Shown one piece after another: positions 62,374-64,000 of a DNA stretch of 64,000 bases; position 1 is the stretch's first letter; each line of letters starts with the position of its first letter. This DNA is from Pseudaquabacterium terrae (GTDB lineage: Bacteria > Pseudomonadota > Gammaproteobacteria > Burkholderiales > Burkholderiaceae_C). The position numbers and the translations under genes are program-made. Where the stretch lies: NCBI RefSeq assembly GCF_013266755.1, contig NZ_JABRWJ010000008.1:62001-126000 (forward strand). Direction: 5' to 3'. Below the pieces are notes generated by a model, which saw only the letters and a program-made list of their open reading frames with translations, was not told the DNA's origin and did not search any database.

Positions 62374-63540
62374 ATGGCCGACGCGCAAGACCGCAACCTC
62401 CCAGCCTCAGAACGCAAGATCCGCAAGTCCCGTGAAGACGGGCAGGTGGCGCGTTCGCGCGACCTGGCGCACCTGGCGATGGTGGGCGGGGGTGGGGCGC
62501 TGCTGGTGGCCTTCGCGCCCGCGCTGGCCGGCTGGATGCAGAAGATCCTGGCGTTGGGTCTGCGCTTCGACGCCAAGCTGTTGACGCAACCCGATGTGCT
62601 GACCCACCGCCTCGGCGAACTGGCCGCCGGCTGGCTGCTGGTGCTGCTGGTGATCGGCGGCGTCGGGCTGGCGCTGGCGATCGGCTCGGGCGTCGCCGCC
62701 GGCGGCTGGAACTTCACGATGAAGCCGCTGGCGCCGAAGTTCGACAAGCTCAACCCGCTGACCGGCATCGGCCGCATGTTCTCGGCCGACCACCTGTCGC
62801 AGGTCGGCAAGGCCTGCCTGCTGGCGCTGCTGCTCGGCGTGATCGGCGCTTTCTATCTAAAGGGGCACCTGGCCGAATTTCACGATGCGCTGAGCATGCC
62901 GCTGCCCCAGGCGATGAAGCACACCACGCAGGCGCTGCTCGGCGGGCTGATGCTGCTGGTGATCGCGCTGGTCGTCTTCGCGGCGATCGACGTGCCGCTG
63001 CAGCGCTTCATGCTCCTGAAGCGGCTGAAGATGAGCCACCAGGAGATGAAGCAGGAATACAAGGACGCCGAGGGCAACGTCGAGGTCAAGGCCAAGGTCA
63101 AGGCGCGCATGCGCGAGATGGCCAAGAAGCGCATGCTGGCCGCGGTGCCGAGCGCCGACCTGGTCGTGATGAACCCGACCCACTACGCGGTGGCGCTGAA
63201 GTACGAGGACTCGAAGATGGCCGCGCCGCGCGTCGTCGCCAAGGGCGCCGACCTGGTGGCGATGAAGATCCGCGACATCGCGCGCGAGAACAAGGTGCCG
63301 GTGCTGCAGAGCCCGGCGCTGGCGCGCGCGCTCTACGCCCACACCGAGGTCGACCAGGAAGTGCCGCAGCGCCTCTTCTCGGCCGTCGCCCAGGTGCTGG
63401 CCTACGTCTACCAGCTGCGCGCGGCGCTCGCCGGCCGCGGCAAGATGCCGGCCGACCTGGCGCCGATCGTCGTGCCGCCGGACCTGGATCCGCACAACAA
63501 GCCGGCTACCGGTGCGGCCGACGAGGCCGACGAAGCTTAA
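62374..63540 (+). CDS. flhB: Flagellar type III export protein FlhB
   Basis: 388 residues, inner-membrane component of the flagellar export gate that switches substrate specificity from hook to filament. Cytosolic N-terminus ASERKIRKSREDGQVARSRDL, four membrane segments, cytosolic linker helix (MSHQEMKQEYKDAEG), and the autocleavage site NPTH at Asn267, with the C-terminal domain ending near residue 360 and an acidic tail. Followed after a 63-bp gap by flhA. Confidence 0.96.
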   Translation: MADAQDRNLPASERKIRKSREDGQVARSRDLAHLAMVGGGGALLVAFAPALAGWMQKILALGLRFDAKLLTQPDVLTHRLGELAAGWLLVLLVIGGVGLALAIGSGVAAGGWNFTMKPLAPKFDKLNPLTGIGRMFSADHLSQVGKACLLALLLGVIGAFYLKGHLAEFHDALSMPLPQAMKHTTQALLGGLMLLVIALVVFAAIDVPLQRFMLLKRLKMSHQEMKQEYKDAEGNVEVKAKVKARMREMAKKRMLAAVPSADLVVMNPTHYAVALKYEDSKMAAPRVVAKGADLVAMKIRDIARENKVPVLQSPALARALYAHTEVDQEVPQRLFSAVAQVLAYVYQLRAALAGRGKMPADLAPIVVPPDLDPHNKPATGAADEADEA

Positions 63541-63554
63541 AGCGCGGTTTCCCC

Positions 63555-63575
63555 GCCGCTTATCCGGCTCAAGTT
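63555..63575 (+). promoter_or_regulatory. 21-nt element upstream of flhA, identical to the one before flhB
   Basis: Same 21 nt as 62293-62313. Its TCAAGTT is followed by CCGGAACA with the same 14-nt distance after TCAA. 28 nt before ATG 63604, so flhA may have its own promoter. Confidence 0.5.
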
Positions 63576-63603
63576 TCCCGGTCGACCCGGAACAATCGCG
63601 GCC

Positions 63604-64000
63604 ATGAATGCGTTCATGGCTCAACTGCAGTCGCTGATCGGTCCCAAGGCGGGCGTGCTGAAGGCGCTGATGGCGCCGCTGTTCATCGTGATGGTTCTCG
63701 CGATGATGGTGCTGCCGCTGCCGGCCTTCGCGCTCGACCTGTTCTTCACCTTCAACATCGCGCTGGCGCTGATGGTGATGCTGGTGGCCGCCAACATGAT
63801 CAAGCCGCTGGACTTCGCGGCCTTCCCGACCATCCTGCTGGTGACGACGCTGCTGCGCCTGTCGCTGAACGTCGCCTCGACCCGCGTCGTGCTGCTCGAG
63901 GGCCACACCGGCACGGCGGCAGCCGGCAAGGTGATCGAGAGCTTCGGCCACTTCCTGATCGGCGGCAATTTCGCGGTCGGGCTGATCGTCTTCGCGATCC
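63604..64000 (+). CDS. flhA: Flagellar export protein FlhA, N-terminal part
   Basis: Runs off the right edge; about 132 residues are visible. Membrane helices begin VLKALMAPLFIVMVLAMMVLPLPAFALDLFFTFNIALALMVMLVA, followed by the FHIPEP signature region PTILLVTTLLRLSLNVASTRVVLLEGH. FlhA forms the nonameric export gate with FlhB. ATG 63604 is used; ATG 63616 is possible. Confidence 0.95.
   Translation, partial: MNAFMAQLQSLIGPKAGVLKALMAPLFIVMVLAMMVLPLPAFALDLFFTFNIALALMVMLVAANMIKPLDFAAFPTILLVTTLLRLSLNVASTRVVLLEGHTGTAAAGKVIESFGHFLIGGNFAVGLIVFAI

Overview
The window looks like chromosome of a very GC-rich, motile betaproteobacterium, most likely Burkholderiales of the Rubrivivax/Leptothrix/Methylibium kind. 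Reasons: strong G/C third-position bias, a Bug-family tricarboxylate receptor, a Burkholderia-type porin, a DctB-type kinase, a PEP-CTERM exosortase substrate and flhB followed by flhA. No tRNA, rRNA, insertion sequence, prophage or CRISPR array was recognised.

Layout. 0-3 kb: 5' end of a response regulator, its DctB-like kinase, an Lrp/AsnC regulator and a 35-residue membrane peptide. 3.3-27.4 kb: a surface-glycan locus with a methyltransferase, a TolC-like protein, a candidate glycosyltransferase and all six enzymes from UDP-GlcNAc to CMP-pseudaminic acid (pseB, pseC, pseF, pseG, pseH, pseI). It ends in an amidation cassette (PseA/WbpG-type amidotransferase, HisH-like glutaminase, HisF-like partner, second amidotransferase), which suggests an acetamidino-modified nonulosonate of the kind found on flagellins. 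Two metabolic modules interrupt it: LysR/M20 peptidase, and IclR/N-formylglutamate hydrolase-like/porin/Bug receptor/M14 peptidase/YbaL antiporter.

27.5-52 kb: small metabolic genes plus a signalling zone (AraC, hybrid histidine kinase next to a double-domain KaiC ATPase, two large GGDEF/EAL proteins, Crp/Fnr), transglutaminase-like proteins, an ankyrin/kelch-like protein, thiol-disulfide proteins and several small unknowns. 52-57 kb: a PEP-CTERM protein with a good sigma-54 promoter candidate, a secreted subtilase and a HipBA toxin-antitoxin pair whose promoter suggests a leaderless mRNA.

57.3-64 kb: a 1,574-residue protein made of exactly 168 octapeptide repeats with higher orders of 17 and 51 octads and an EF-hand-like C-terminus. 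It is transcribed away from flhB/flhA and has a sigma-28-like promoter. flhB and flhA share an identical 21-nt upstream element. The repeat protein, its probable flagellar control and the amidation cassette (with a HisF homologue that has lost its cyclase aspartates) are the most notable contents.
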